Assembly (NCBI GenBank): GCA_027946365.1
Contig: JAPEUQ010000023.1
Coordinates: forward strand, 310,001 to 374,000
DNA length: 64,000 nt
Source of the DNA: Kalmusia sp. IMI 367209
Lineage: Eukaryota > Ascomycota > Dothideomycetes > Pleosporales > Didymosphaeriaceae
Direction: 5' to 3'
Positions 1 to 10,290 of the stretch are shown here, piece after piece. Under the pieces are notes generated by a model. That model had not been told where the DNA came from and did not search any database. It saw only the letters and a program-made list of their open reading frames with translations. Position numbers and translations under genes: made by a program. Within the stretch, counting starts at the first letter, position 1, and each line of letters starts with the position of its first letter.

Positions 1-197
1 GCGACGAGAGCAGCGAAGACGAGAGCGACTTCGACGAGAACGCGAGCGACGAGATGAGCGACGAAGGCAGCGAGGACGACGTCACCGACGGCGAGGACTG
101 GGACGAGCTGGAGAAGAAGGCCGCGCGCAAGGATCGCGAGAGCGGCCTGAACGATGAAGAGGACAAGAAGGCCGCGCAGAAGAAGAGGAAGAGGTAG
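1..197 (+). CDS. SPT16: FACT complex subunit Spt16, C-terminal 64 residues (5' end outside window)
   Basis: The frame starting at base 3 runs to the TAG at 195-197. It encodes an extremely acidic stretch (runs of D/E/S, including SDFDENASDEMSDE) followed by GEDWDELEKKAARKDRE and a basic KKRKR end. This acidic tail, then W-D-E-L-E-x-K-A, then a basic terminus is the known signature of the C-terminus of Spt16. Spt16 is the large subunit of the FACT histone chaperone, which loosens and restores nucleosomes during transcription and replication in the nucleus. Only the tail is present, so the peptidase-like and middle domains cannot be checked. The match rests on the terminal motif alone. Another acidic chromatin protein is possible but less likely. 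Confidence 0.8.
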   Translation, partial: DESSEDESDFDENASDEMSDEGSEDDVTDGEDWDELEKKAARKDRESGLNDEEDKKAAQKKRKR

Positions 198-937
198 ATG
201 CTTCTTCCCCCCTTCCCCTTTGGCGACTGCGTGATCGGATGTCTCTACGGGGGTGGAATCAGCTCAATCGGCTGGCCCCTGGGGTCCCTCCGTGCACGCC
301 ATGCTAGGGGTTTTTTTTTCTAGAATAGCTTTCCTTCCATGGAAGACTGCCGGCTTTTCTTGCCGTCGGACATTTGGTATAGGTTCGTGGGTCTCGCTCT
401 TGTCTACCAGAGACGGAACGTTTGGAGTACGGTGCTCCATGGGTTGAGTTTAATCCATGACTTTGGCCTTTGAAATCAAAAAATAGCATTTCATCACGAC
501 ATTCTCACTTGCACATGCGTCCCCGTGAAAGTAGCAGTAGTAGTAACAGCAGCAGCAGCAGCAGCAGCTCGTAATGGAGAAGACTAAGAGCCTCGTAGCG
601 CGGACACGCTACTACGCCCACAAATATATTGATTATTATCGTTTATACAATAAGACTGGACGATGACGAAATGCAAAACGACTTTGCCGCCTATTTGGCC
701 CAAACCCAACTGCAGATATACAAAACACAACGCCGGACTGTCAACCTATAGCGACAGAAAAACGAAGACGCCTGACTGCGCCATGCAGCGTAACTTCGTG
801 GGTCGCATGTACAAAAAGCCCAAACGTCAACGATTAGCAGGCCGGAATGCAAGAGTTTAGATGTCGAAAAAAGGGATAGCGCTGAAAGGTACTAGGTACA
901 CGGGAATCGGACTCGGAAGGGCAGCGTAGATGGCGGA
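198..937. other. Intergenic, convergent gene ends; (CAG)n microsatellite
   Basis: This is the 3' flank of Spt16 and the 3' flank of the minus-strand membrane-protein gene. The only structure seen is a CAG/AGC trinucleotide run at about 547-568, preceded by degenerate AGT/AAC triplets. Short open frames here show no family resemblance. Confidence 0.6.
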
Positions 938-2316
938 TTATCGTGACGCAGGCGAAGTACCCCGCCCGTCGAGCGGTGTCGGCTCGGGCGTGATTTGTAT
1001 GCTGGGCAGCCGCTCCAGCGTCGGCAGCTGCGGCGCCCGTGTCGTGACGGGACTCTCGTATATCGGAGGATGCTCGTACGCCGGTGCATCTTCGTTCGGT
1101 ATCTCAATACTGGGCGTGGGCTGCGGTGTTGAGACTCTGCTCAGCGATCTCGAATGCGGGTGCGATAATGAGACGACTTCGAAGTCGTCGTTAGAGCCGT
1201 GGGTAGACGTGTGTATAGCGTCTGGGAAATCGAAGTCCTCGGAAGCGCGGGAGGACAAGGAGCGGACGGAAGAGGCGGATGGGCCGCGATGATGCGTGTT
1301 GAGGGTTGTGTTGCTGAGGCCGCGGGTTCGACCACCGCTTTGCCCTGAGATGGAGGCGGCGCCGTCGAGCAGAGGGCGGTTGTCACTGTCTGTGGAGTTT
1401 GCGCGGATGCGGGTGCCATCGTGGCGGGCGACGCCAAGGTCACCGTACTGAACCGAGGAGACGCGGCGTTCGCGGTTGGCAGTCTGGTGTGTTGCAATGA
1501 GCATCTGGGAGACAGACTCTTCGGCTGCCTGTTCGGCTCTTCTGCGGATTTCAGCGAGGGCTTCGTAGTCGCCTCTTTGGCGGGCTTCACGGCGTTGCTG
1601 GCGGCGCTCTTCTCGATCGCGTGCTTCGGCGCGGCGGGCGAGGCGGATCTGGTAGAGGGACTCCATCTCGCCTTCTCGGCGCGCTTCTTCTTCCCCGTCG
1701 TCTTCCGGAAATTCCACGACAGTATCGATGCCGGCTCTTTCACCTTCTCTTCCTAATACTTGTTCGTTTTCCCGCGGGGCCGGGGCATAAGCTGGTAATG
1801 TCATGACGCTACGTACTGATGTGTTTCGGTCCACGCCGGCATTGCTGTTCTGGTTCAACGACTGTCTCTCCGGATCGACTGCTGCCACGGTGCCGCTCAT
1901 CTCGCGATCGCGGCTCTCGCCCACGCTACTGTTCCTCCCCATATCATTGTCCTGCAAACTCGTCGAGTACTCATTCCGGCGAGGCCGTCTCCGAAAGTTC
2001 TTCCACGAGAAGAGCGAAGGTAGCTTGTCCTGGGGTTTGCGGGTCTGAGCGCCTTGTTGTCGGCGGAGCTTGATTGTGAGAAGGTACGTAAGGAGGAGGA
2101 TAAAGAATATGATGATGACGATGATTGCAATCTGCGCTTCCAATTAGCAGATGTTTGGAGATCAGGCGGGCCAGGTTCGCGAGGTAGAGGCGACCAGCCT
2201 GGTGGGAATGGGATGGAATGGAATGGGATGTGTCGTACCACCCAGAGACTTTTCTGCGACTTGCTCATCCGCTTCTCGAACGCGCCCTGCCGCGGCGCCA
2301 GCACAGGTAACCGCAT
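938..2316 (-). CDS. Conserved fungal one-TM protein with Arg/Glu-rich coiled region, function unknown
   Basis: Proposed exons are 2239-2316 and 938-2131 (423 aa). The long frame has no ATG at its 5' end: a TAA lies just upstream of a TTG. A 107-bp intron with donor GTACGA, a GCTAAT branch and a CGCAG acceptor joins it to a short ATG exon starting MRLPVLAPRQG. Right after the junction comes one hydrophobic helix (IAIIVIIIFFILLLTYLLT). The rest is cytosolic-looking and low in complexity: a conserved block SVMTLPAYAPAPRENEQVLG, then GIDTVVEFPE, then a charged helix rich in R and E (about residues 165-230), and a Ser/Pro tail with PPIYESP-like motifs. I recognise this layout as a recurrent uncharacterised ascomycete protein but know no function. 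The first exon is the least certain part. Confidence 0.65.
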
Positions 2317-3214
2317 AATCCTCCCTGCTGTGACGCGCCTGTCCTCCTCTTGTTGAGTGCCCGTTGCAAGTAATTGTTCTGTCTGCACCGGGGCGTTTGG
2401 AGCCGCACGAGACGTAAAGCCAGTTAGTTCCCTGTAGAATCGTGACGGCGCCCCAGACCCGCTAAACTCCGGAAGGCTTCCGCGCGCGTGGGCTGGGTTG
2501 CAGGGCTCGTGGCACAAGGTATGCAAGGACGCTCGAACCGCTCGTCCAGGGCGAATGCTCGGATTGTGGGACTCAGGGTAGGCATGCGCAAACAAGAAGC
2601 ATAAGCAGCAAAAGGTCTCGAGAGCTTCTTTCTCCACAGCGCTGGGGCTGAGGTGCCTTGCACAGGCGCCCTAAGTTGCCTTGGCGTGGCTCATAAGCAC
2701 GAGCAAGGATCGCGTCAGGGAAGTCCAAGCTGTGCGTGGCTGAAGGCGGCCGGCGGTTGGTGCTGCCGCGGGTCCTGCGTCACCGACTCGCAAATCTTCC
2801 GGCGGCGTGCACGCAGCCCAGGGTTGGCAGGGCGGTCAATTGATGCTTCTTGTGTGATGGCTGATGAGATTGCGAGGGGGCGAGGTCGAGTGTTGGATCT
2901 GGTCAGCAGTAATGACAGCCTACTAGCGCCGTTGAAAGCAGGCGTGCACGCTGGGGCCGTCGCCGTTCTGGGCAGGAACCGCCGCTCCAGGGCGCTGGCT
3001 GCTATTTCTGGGCGCTTAATTCTACACAGTGGTTTGCGCTTAGCGGGCGATCACATGCATCGGAGGTCACATTACAGCGCTGCGGGCAAGTCTTCTCATG
3101 TACGCTTGCGGCGGAGCTCGAAGCCATATTCGACTTTTTGCCAATTCATTCATCCACCTCGCCGGCTACATCGCCAAACATGCAAAAGCATCAAGAGAAA
3201 ATATGAACCCAGAA
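2317..3214. other. Intergenic region, no gene recognised
   Basis: This is the upstream region of the minus-strand membrane protein and the 3' flank of the next minus-strand gene. Frames in this GC-rich stretch (for example 2653-3507 on +) show no family resemblance and overlap the 3' end of the Pro-rich gene. They are taken as chance frames. Confidence 0.5.
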
Positions 3215-4708
3215 TTAGAGCCTCTTGTCCAGCTTCTTCAAAAACTTCCCAACCCCCTTCTCGACCTTTTCTGCTCGCTTGCCCATATTCGATGTTCGTG
3301 GCGCCGGAGGCGCGTTGTGGTCTTTGGTGCCAGCCTCTTGCTCCGTCGGCCTGTACAGCTGCTGGTGCAGCGCATACGGGTCTGTTCCGGGTGTTTGTTG
3401 CGTTGTGCTTCCATACTGATACTGCGTGTAACCCCCAGGGGGTGGTGACGCGAGCGGCTGATACTGCTGCGGTGCGTAGCCTGGAGAGGGCACGGGTGAG
3501 TGACTAGGAGCTCCCGGCGATTGCACGCCGGGTGGGAAACCGGGCGAGCCCGGATAGTTTGCATATTGTTGCACTGGCGCTTGACCTGGCGGGGGCCCCG
3601 CAGGTGGTGGTGCGAACGCCGGAGGACTCTGAGGCGGAGGTGGAATGGAACCCACTGTGTTAGTTCGCTGGATTCCCTGTGCTGGCGGGCCTGAGAAAGT
3701 TGATGTTCGTGATGGAGGCCCTGGCATGTATGGGCCCGATGTTGATTGAGGTGCAAAGGAGGTTTGTAGGGGGTTGCCGTATTGCTGCGTATGCTGATGA
3801 TCATTCATAGCGGCTGCTCCCAGTCCGGTTCCGTCTGCAGCATCGGGTGGCGGAGGTGTCTTTTCGCGATGCGCAATGGGCTCTGGGGCCGCTGGGGCAG
3901 CCGGGTTGTACGCCATCGGTGCGTAGTTGTTATTCACGTCCCCAGCGGGAGGGCTTGATGTAGGAGCTGGCGCTGTAGGTGGGCCCGGAAACGATTGCTG
4001 ATTGCTGTGGCTAGGGCTGCTTGAATGCGATATAGCTGCCCTTTCGAGCTTTGCGACCACAGGGTTCATCGCATCGCTCTTGTACTCGGACGGTGCCGGT
4101 GTAGCTTGAGGGTTCGGTGTTATGTGTAGCTGTTGGGGCTGGGTAACCCGCTTCACCGAATCCAAGAACAATCCAGCATCATCTGGCGTCCAAAAATACA
4201 GGTCCACTGCATGCAGTCTGTACATGTATTTCCCATTGTTGTTCGGATCAGGTGCAGGTAGGTGCCATTGTGACATGTCCTGTTGGGGGGTGGAGGACGC
4301 ACTTCCGTTCTGGCTACGGAATCCATCGACCGTGAGGGTGAACAAACACGGGTGCTTGTACGTCTGTTCGATTCTGACGGTGTCAAGACCTGTCCATGAC
4401 GAGGAGTAGTCAGCGATCTTGTGCCACATCCGACGAGTGACTTCCACCTACTACCAGCAAAGGCATCTTGATCTGGTGTTCCAGCATAGTTCGCAATTTC
4501 TATCCGCCCACGCTGTTGCATAGGGTTGTGGTATAGGTAGACATAGCTGCCTTTGTCAAAGCGATGGTGTGGGGTCTTGTATGTCGGAGGTGAAAAGTAG
4601 TAGTGTATATCTGCAAAGCTGTAGGACGGTCAGGTTCTATGGCGCTTTGTCATCGGATCATATTTCTCACAGTGTCAAAAGAGACACCTCTCCTTGTTGC
4701 GGCGGCAT
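3215..4708 (-). CDS. Proline-rich cytoplasmic protein with conserved N-terminal PH-like region, function unknown
   Basis: Three exons are proposed: 4671-4708, 4455-4618 and 3215-4389 (458 aa). Intron 1 (52 bp) has GTGAGA, a CCTGACC branch and CTACAG. Intron 2 (65 bp) has GTAGTA, a GCTGAC branch and GGACAG. Splicing gives a continuous conserved N-terminus: FADIHYYFSPP, then GSYVYLYHN, RGRIEIANYAGTPDQDAF, HPCLFTLTVDGF and KYMYRLHAVDLYFWTPDDA. This is an aromatic-rich, PH-like block of about 150 residues. The remaining 300 residues are Pro/Gln/Ser-rich and end in a basic amphipathic helix (KRAEKVEKGVGKFLKKLDKR). I have seen this architecture in ascomycetes without a named function; membrane or adaptor binding is only a guess. 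It is divergently arranged with the uS8m gene. Confidence 0.7.
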
Positions 4709-5233
4709 GGTACCTAGCGATATCGCTTCCGACGTGGGATGGCGGGCCTGGCCCAAAAGGTCTCACGATCACAAAGCGTGGAGGAAGTGTGAATGCATGT
4801 ACACAAAACGAAGTCAAGAGCAAAATATATACGTTCGAAGATGTAGTTGTGAGCAGACCAGACAAAGAGCCAACGGGAGGACAGTATGCTATTTTGATCT
4901 TGCTCGAAGCGCCCTCTTTCGTGGGGTCAGCGCCAACACGCGCGCCCAGAAGCTTTCCCATGTCACTTCGGCTGGTCCAAGCTCCTCTGCCGATCTGCCC
5001 AGTGCAAGGCTGGCGGACCTCCGAGAAATTTGGCCGCGAAGAAGACCAACTCGCACACGTCCGCCATCAACACCGCCAACCTCAATTGACGCCCCCGGCC
5101 AACCCTGCATCGCCGCCAACGTGTGTCGCTACGCCGCAGCCTCCTCCTACTCATTCGCGCGCCGCCCCCGCAGCTGCCCCTTGAGGGCGCAAATTCTCCG
5201 CCCCGTCTTCTCTGCGACCGTCGGCCCGTCACA
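4709..5233. promoter_or_regulatory. Divergent intergenic region between the Pro-rich gene and uS8m
   Basis: This 525-bp region separates the start codons of two divergent genes and so must hold both promoters. CT-rich and CA-rich tracts precede the uS8m start. No defined factor site or TATA box could be assigned with confidence. Confidence 0.4.
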
Positions 5234-5821
5234 ATGTCCCTCGTCAACCTTGCACACGTGTGCTCGCATCTCCAAAATGCATCAAAAGCGCGACTGGGGC
5301 TTACCTCGATACCGGTGTCGAAGATGCACGTCAACCTGATGCTGGGCCTTCAGCGTGAAGGCTTCATCTCTTCCGTGACCCTCGGCGGCGCCACACCACC
5401 CGAACCCTTCCTCTTGCAGACGACCATCGACCCCGAAGAGCAAGAAGATATGGCAGAAAAATTGGCAAAGGAGCCTTGGAGCGCATACCCGACCAAGGGA
5501 GGCAAACTGCTGGGCCCAGACATTTCCTACAAAGTCAAGGTCCCCCAGAATCCGGCACGGAGAAGGTTGTGGCTAGGGCTCAAGTATTGGAACAACGAGC
5601 CGGTGCTCAAGCATATGAACCTTGTGAGCAAGCCAACGAGGCGGATATGGTTGACGAGCGAAGACCTAGGGAGGATCACGCGGACGAGGGAGGCAGCATA
5701 CGTAAAGGGTCTCACGCATCCTGGGGAGTGCATGTTCTTGACCACGGACAGAGGCATCTTGGAGGCGCGAGAGTGTGTGGAGCGGAAGCTCGGAGGGATG
5801 GCCTTGTGCAGAGTATACTAG
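5234..5821 (+). CDS. MRPS8: Mitochondrial small-subunit ribosomal protein uS8m
   Basis: This is a single-exon gene of 195 aa. The ATG at 5234 (context CACAATGTCC) opens MSLVNLAHVCSHLQNASKA, as in fungal mitochondrial S8 proteins. The frame is open further upstream, but that part looks like 5' leader. The central part (MHVNLMLGLQREGFISSV) and the C-terminal block (RIWLTSEDLGRITRTREA, then HPGECMFLTTDRGILEARE, then GGMALCRVY) follow the S8 pattern of two alpha/beta domains, with the conserved G-[IV]-L-E/T-x-x-E-A region near the end. The protein binds the central domain of the small-subunit rRNA in mitochondria. Length and ending agree with the family. Confidence 0.92.
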   Translation: MSLVNLAHVCSHLQNASKARLGLTSIPVSKMHVNLMLGLQREGFISSVTLGGATPPEPFLLQTTIDPEEQEDMAEKLAKEPWSAYPTKGGKLLGPDISYKVKVPQNPARRRLWLGLKYWNNEPVLKHMNLVSKPTRRIWLTSEDLGRITRTREAAYVKGLTHPGECMFLTTDRGILEARECVERKLGGMALCRVY

Positions 5822-6269
5822 GGGTAAAATGGGAGTAACGTCCAAAGAAGAGGTGCAATGTCTGCATTGGTATAAACACATTCGCATTGGCATTGGGAAA
5901 ACGCAGCGATGATAGGGGCGTTTAGACATTGACTGTACGCATAGACTGTAGAGGTGCGCAGCCTCTCCACATGTAACAGTATGTACGATAGGACTTCCAC
6001 GTTCGACCTTTAGAATGGAATTGAACATCTTCATAACACCGACGAATGCCTCGAGACTTGAAGCATTGAAATGATCGCGTGTCCGTGGTCGGCGAGCGCG
6101 AAATGGTAACACAGGCTGGTACGCATCGGGATCGCCAAGCCGAGACGCGAAGATGCCTATGCCGTCACTAAACGTGGGGAGCTACCATCACCCCACCAGT
6201 AACTATACAGCGCAACCGATCACGCATTTCACACTAATACTCAGCCAGTCGATGTAAAGCTCAGGGAAC
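5822..6269. other. Intergenic region between uS8m and RTC5
   Basis: About 450 bp of 3' flank of uS8m and 5' flank of RTC5. Nothing coding was recognised. Confidence 0.5.
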
Positions 6270-8336
6270 ATGGGTCAAGGGGCCTCTGCAGAGGAGCCTC
6301 CACGTCTTACTGTTGGTGAGTTCATCGAAGAACTTCATTGTCGTCGACTAGTATTTCAGGCATCCACAGCCTTGTAGCTAAATAACACTCGACAGAGCAG
6401 CTCAGCCATACCCTCGTAAAACGCTTTGCGCAAAAGAGCTTTAGCCCACTCGAGCTCTATTGCTTCAATGACGTCTTTCGATCGCTTGCAGATACTGAAT
6501 CTGGTCTGAAGTACTGGAGCGAGTCTACACTGTGTACGCAAGGCCCCAGCACAAGGCGCATGTCCCTCAACCGAATTAAAAAAAGACCTCCTTTCGCGCG
6601 GCTAAGACGTACACCATGTATTAGATCGCACTCCTTGACTTGCACTGACTTTTGTTTTAGGCCGATTTCTTGAGCTTCCTGATTCGCTAGGCGTAGGCCC
6701 AGTCCTCTTTCAGATGACCAGCTATCTGGGTGCATTTCCATTCCCGAGTCAGGCACCTGCCATCCTCACCTACGAAGCGCTCTTGAAAGCCGTCACCATC
6801 TTCACACAGCGACACGGCGCCGTGATCAAGAAGAGAAAACGAGAAATTTGGCTGAAAGAGATATTTCGCAGTTTGGCCGTGCATGATCGAGGGCTCACTA
6901 CTGACGATACGGGGCAGGCCACGGAACCGCCAGCAATAGCTAGTGGCACTGGAAGTAGCCAGGGTTTTGCGATTGATGTTCCAGTAGAGGATGAAGCAGA
7001 AACTGAGGAAGACGAGGAGTTTGTTCTCGCAGCCCTGGATTCAATGGATGCTGTCGAAGTGTTCAAGCACGGCGAGCACTCAGACGTGCCGATGCATCAA
7101 TTGATCATCCCGACAGACAATTTTCTTAAACTTGTCGAGCTTCTACTTCTCGTCGCCCCAATGGATGCCCAAGAGAGTCTTTCTACGTTCGCCGGCCAAT
7201 TGACACACGGACATATCGAGGGTCTTAGGAACACAGCGAGTGCTATTATTTCCTCGTTCGGCGTGACCCTCCGGCCCGGTATCACCTGGCTTACATTCTA
7301 CGTTGTCATCTCATCGAGCCTTCCACATCTTTTCAACGGCTTGACCCCACTGTTCGAACACTTCCTCTTCGCAAAGGATTTCGACCTTTCGAAACGTAAG
7401 CCCGATACTGAAAGCCCAGCTATCCAAAAACACCCATTAATATCTCTGCCAAAACTCGCGGTGGAGCCTGTCCTTCGTGAACCTGGAGAGATACTGAACC
7501 AAACAGTGCTAAGCCAGCTGTCCTTTTTCCTCAATGGCAATGATCTATTCCGGCGACTGCGACCACTCTATAGTGGGAACAAGCATGGCTTTAGCATGGG
7601 CTCTTTCGAAAAACAAGTTTTTCACTGGCGTGCCGCAACTATTCTGCTAGTATCTGGACGCCTGCTCCCCCCTGAACCCTCCAACACCCGAGAGCGCGCA
7701 TTTGCAGACATGCTCCCGCCCAGACGATACCCCAGCAGCGTACCACCGGAGTTTTCCGACGTGACCCTCACATACGGCGCCTACATACCCGCCCAATGGA
7801 AACACACACACAAAGGCTGCTTCGGCGACAGAAGTACGGTTCTCTTCCAACTCTCCCCAGTTCACGAAATCTTCTCTGCCTCGCCCTTCAACTCTGATTT
7901 TGTCTACTTCAATCGCAGCCCAACGCATCCTGCTGGCCTTGGTTTGGGTACCCCCGTGCCTACGCAATCCTCTGCACACAGCACCCACGCCCACGATCCC
8001 CTCCGTCTAGGCCAGATATCCCTCCACCTTGACGACGCGCTCGAATTTGGCGTCTTCACGCATCTCGCCGAGGAAGGTGGCTCGTTTCACGCCTCCAAAT
8101 TACCTGGTCGGAAGGGCAAGGTCTGGCAGGATCGGTTCGAGATCGACAGCCTGGAGGTGTGGGGATGCGGCGGGGATGAGATTGCCGAGGCGCAGAGGAA
8201 AGAGTGGGCGTTCCAGGAGCGCGAGGCGGAGGCGCGGAGGAGGATCAATCTGGGGACGGGGGATTTGGATGCAGATCGAGAGTTGCTAAGGATGGCGGGG
8301 CTGATTGGGGGTGAAAGGAGTGGAGGAAGTGTGTGA
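6270..8336 (+). CDS. RTC5: Restriction of telomere capping protein 5 (Rtc5), TLDc-domain protein
   Basis: Three exons are proposed: 6270-6315, 6396-6533 and 6661-8336 (619 aa). Intron 1 uses GTGAGT and GACAG. Intron 2 (127 bp) uses GTACGC and TTTTAG. Splicing restores the family N-terminus: [10 protein letters not shown] (an N-myristoylation-like start), then [38 protein letters not shown] and [21 protein letters not shown] TLDc domain lies at about residues 345-575 ([19 protein letters not shown], then [28 protein letters not shown] and [16 protein letters not shown]), with a charged C-terminal helix. In yeast, Rtc5 is linked to vacuolar V-ATPase disassembly and was found in a telomere-capping screen. 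The remembered family match is strong along the whole length. Confidence 0.9.
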
Positions 8337-9183
8337 CGCGATATTGTGCAGGGAGGCTATATGATGATCAGGGTATTTTTGACTCCCGAACATCCTTCTA
8401 CGCTTGATTATCTCAGTGTTGGCTACGCAGTTTTCTAGTATTAGAGACCTGGCCTCACGGTGGCAAGACGTCTGGTAGTGATGTTTCCTATAGTATATAC
8501 ATTCTTTGACAAGTAACGGATTGAGCGGCTCTGTACCTATTTTTGAACCAGCTTTGCTGTTCCCCACCTGTACTATGATATCTCTCTCCTCATATCAGAT
8601 ACCGCCAATGACCACATCAGCCTCTAATTACCTGACCGGTTTTCTCAAAGTATGCGCTGTCTCGACAGTGCATGCCTAATACTAACCAATGCAGTCAGCT
8701 TTGACCGTGTGGTCATGTCTGAGCTTGTTCGTTAGACGCATCAGAATGCAAAAGGAGTACATCCGACCAAGGACAAGAAACTCAGCGTTGTCCGCCATTG
8801 CGAATGCTAAGACCTATCAAGTGGATGGCATCAGTGATCGAGGTAGTGTCTCCAAGACATCTTTGCTAGGGAGCTACCGGAGAGAGTTTTGAGTCAACTG
8901 CAGATACAAAGTTGGAGCTGCGTAAGGGCCGAGCACATTGCATGTCAGAGCACCGTGAAAATAGATCTGGAAGAAAAAGGAAGGGCAGGTCAGTCAATTG
9001 AAACCCGTTTCTCGACCCATCTGCTCATGCCCGCTCCACGGCGTGCGTGAGAAGACGTCCAGGATGAGAATGATACTAATACAATCATTATAGCCGAAAA
9101 GACAAAAGGAAACAAAAAGGTTACCCATAGACGCTTGCTCGCTCATCCACTGCCTATGCGCCATCCTCCTCCCCCGTTGCATC
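8337..9183. other. Intergenic region between convergent RTC5 and the Cys-rich membrane gene
   Basis: No coding signal was recognised. It contains 3' flanking sequence for both genes. Small frames at 8286-8567 (-) and 8689-8892 (+) are random-looking. Confidence 0.5.
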
Positions 9184-10290
9184 TCAGCCCGAGCTCCGCC
9201 TCGCCGTTTTCCACTTCCCCAACGCAGGCGCCGGCGGAGGCAATATGGGCACGGCGTGTCTGGCAGGCGACGCAGGCTCGCTGTGCAGCGGCGACACGGG
9301 TCCCCGCAGCGAGCCGTACGACTGCGGCGAGACGGGGCTCTCGAGCTCGAAGGCGCCGGGCGTCTCAGCGGGGAAGAGGCTTGAGGCATGTGGTCGATGC
9401 GAAGTCTTCCACACGTCGGGCAGGCTGGAATTCCTCTCTGGGAAGCCGAAGTCGTCGGCTGAGTAGTGCTTGTATCTGTACGGGACGCCACTGTCGATTG
9501 GGAAGTCGGTGTGGTAGGCTTGGTGCTCCGTTTGTCGTGCATGGACAGGCGATGCTGGGGAGAGACCCGGGTTAGGAACTTGTGCAACGAGAGCAGCCCA
9601 GTTCGGAGTGGCGTTACCTTGAGCCATTTCGAGATGGCGCGCCTGTGTCTTGCCTACCAGGCTTCTTCTGTCGCTGGAATCGGAGAGCCGGCGGTCGAAG
9701 CCTCGCTGGTGTTGGCGGCGCGATTTTCGCGTGTGCAGCCAGAAGAAGACGATTACGCCGATGAGGAGTGCGACGCAGAAACCTCCGCCTGCTGCTCCGC
9801 CTATGACGGCAATGTTCCTGTGGTTGGATGCTGAGGCTGTCGCGGTTGCTGACGGTGAAGCGGAAGAGGAGGTAGTTGAAATAGGACTGGGCGTATTCGT
9901 GACTGTGGTTGTAGCCGCCTGGCTCGTCGAAGCACTTGTAGCGAATGTCGATGTTTCCGCTCGTTGTGCAAGAAGTGCAGGCCCAAGTCTATCCTCTGAA
10001 CAGCGTGGGTTTCTGGTACATGGTTTCCATGTGCGGCGTCTCCAGAATGGCTTTGCTCCTTGCTTGCACGTGTATACCTCGACGGTGCCTTCGCAGGAGA
10101 CATCCGGGAAGGCCTCAATTCGAGAGGCCGAAATGGCTGCAGGTCGGAGGTCCTCGTTTGGACAACCATCGGAGCATGGGTCGCTCATGCAGCACCCCAC
10201 AAACCTGGGTCCAGAATCGCATGCGTGCCATGTGCCTCCGGACGGACAAGAAGGGGTGAGGTTACTGCGCTTGGACCAACGAGAGGACAT
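9184..10290 (-). CDS. Single-pass membrane protein with N-terminal Cys-rich extracellular module
   Basis: The first ATG in the long frame is at 10290; the frame beyond it has only a TTG. This gives 368 aa beginning MSSRWSKRSNL. Residues of about 13-40 hold a compact Cys-rich motif (CPSGGTWHACDSG, then FVGCCMSDPCSDGCPNEDL). A Ser/Thr-rich stalk follows, then one strong transmembrane helix (IAVIGGAAGGGFCVALLIGV, then IVFFWL) and a basic stop-transfer HTRKSRR. The cytoplasmic tail of about 170 residues is Ser/Pro/Tyr-rich. This is the layout of a large family of uncharacterised Pleosporalean sensor- or WSC-like proteins. No cleavable signal peptide is visible, which is usual for that family. A second Cys module looks degraded (see findings). 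Function unknown. Confidence 0.7.
   Translation of the reverse strand: MSSRWSKRSNLTPSCPSGGTWHACDSGPRFVGCCMSDPCSDGCPNEDLRPAAISASRIEAFPDVSCEGTVEVYTCKQGAKPFWRRRTWKPCTRNPRCSEDRLGPALLAQRAETSTFATSASTSQAATTTVTNTPSPISTTSSSASPSATATASASNHRNIAVIGGAAGGGFCVALLIGVIVFFWLHTRKSRRQHQRGFDRRLSDSSDRRSLVGKTQARHLEMAQGNATPNWAALVAQVPNPGLSPASPVHARQTEHQAYHTDFPIDSGVPYRYKHYSADDFGFPERNSSLPDVWKTSHRPHASSLFPAETPGAFELESPVSPQSYGSLRGPVSPLHSEPASPARHAVPILPPPAPALGKWKTARRSSG

Noticed and set aside
2653..3507. 284-codon plus-strand ORF
   Set aside because: It overlaps the 3' end of the well-supported Pro-rich gene on the other strand, and its composition (Arg/Ala/Cys/Ser) is that of a shadow frame in GC-rich DNA.
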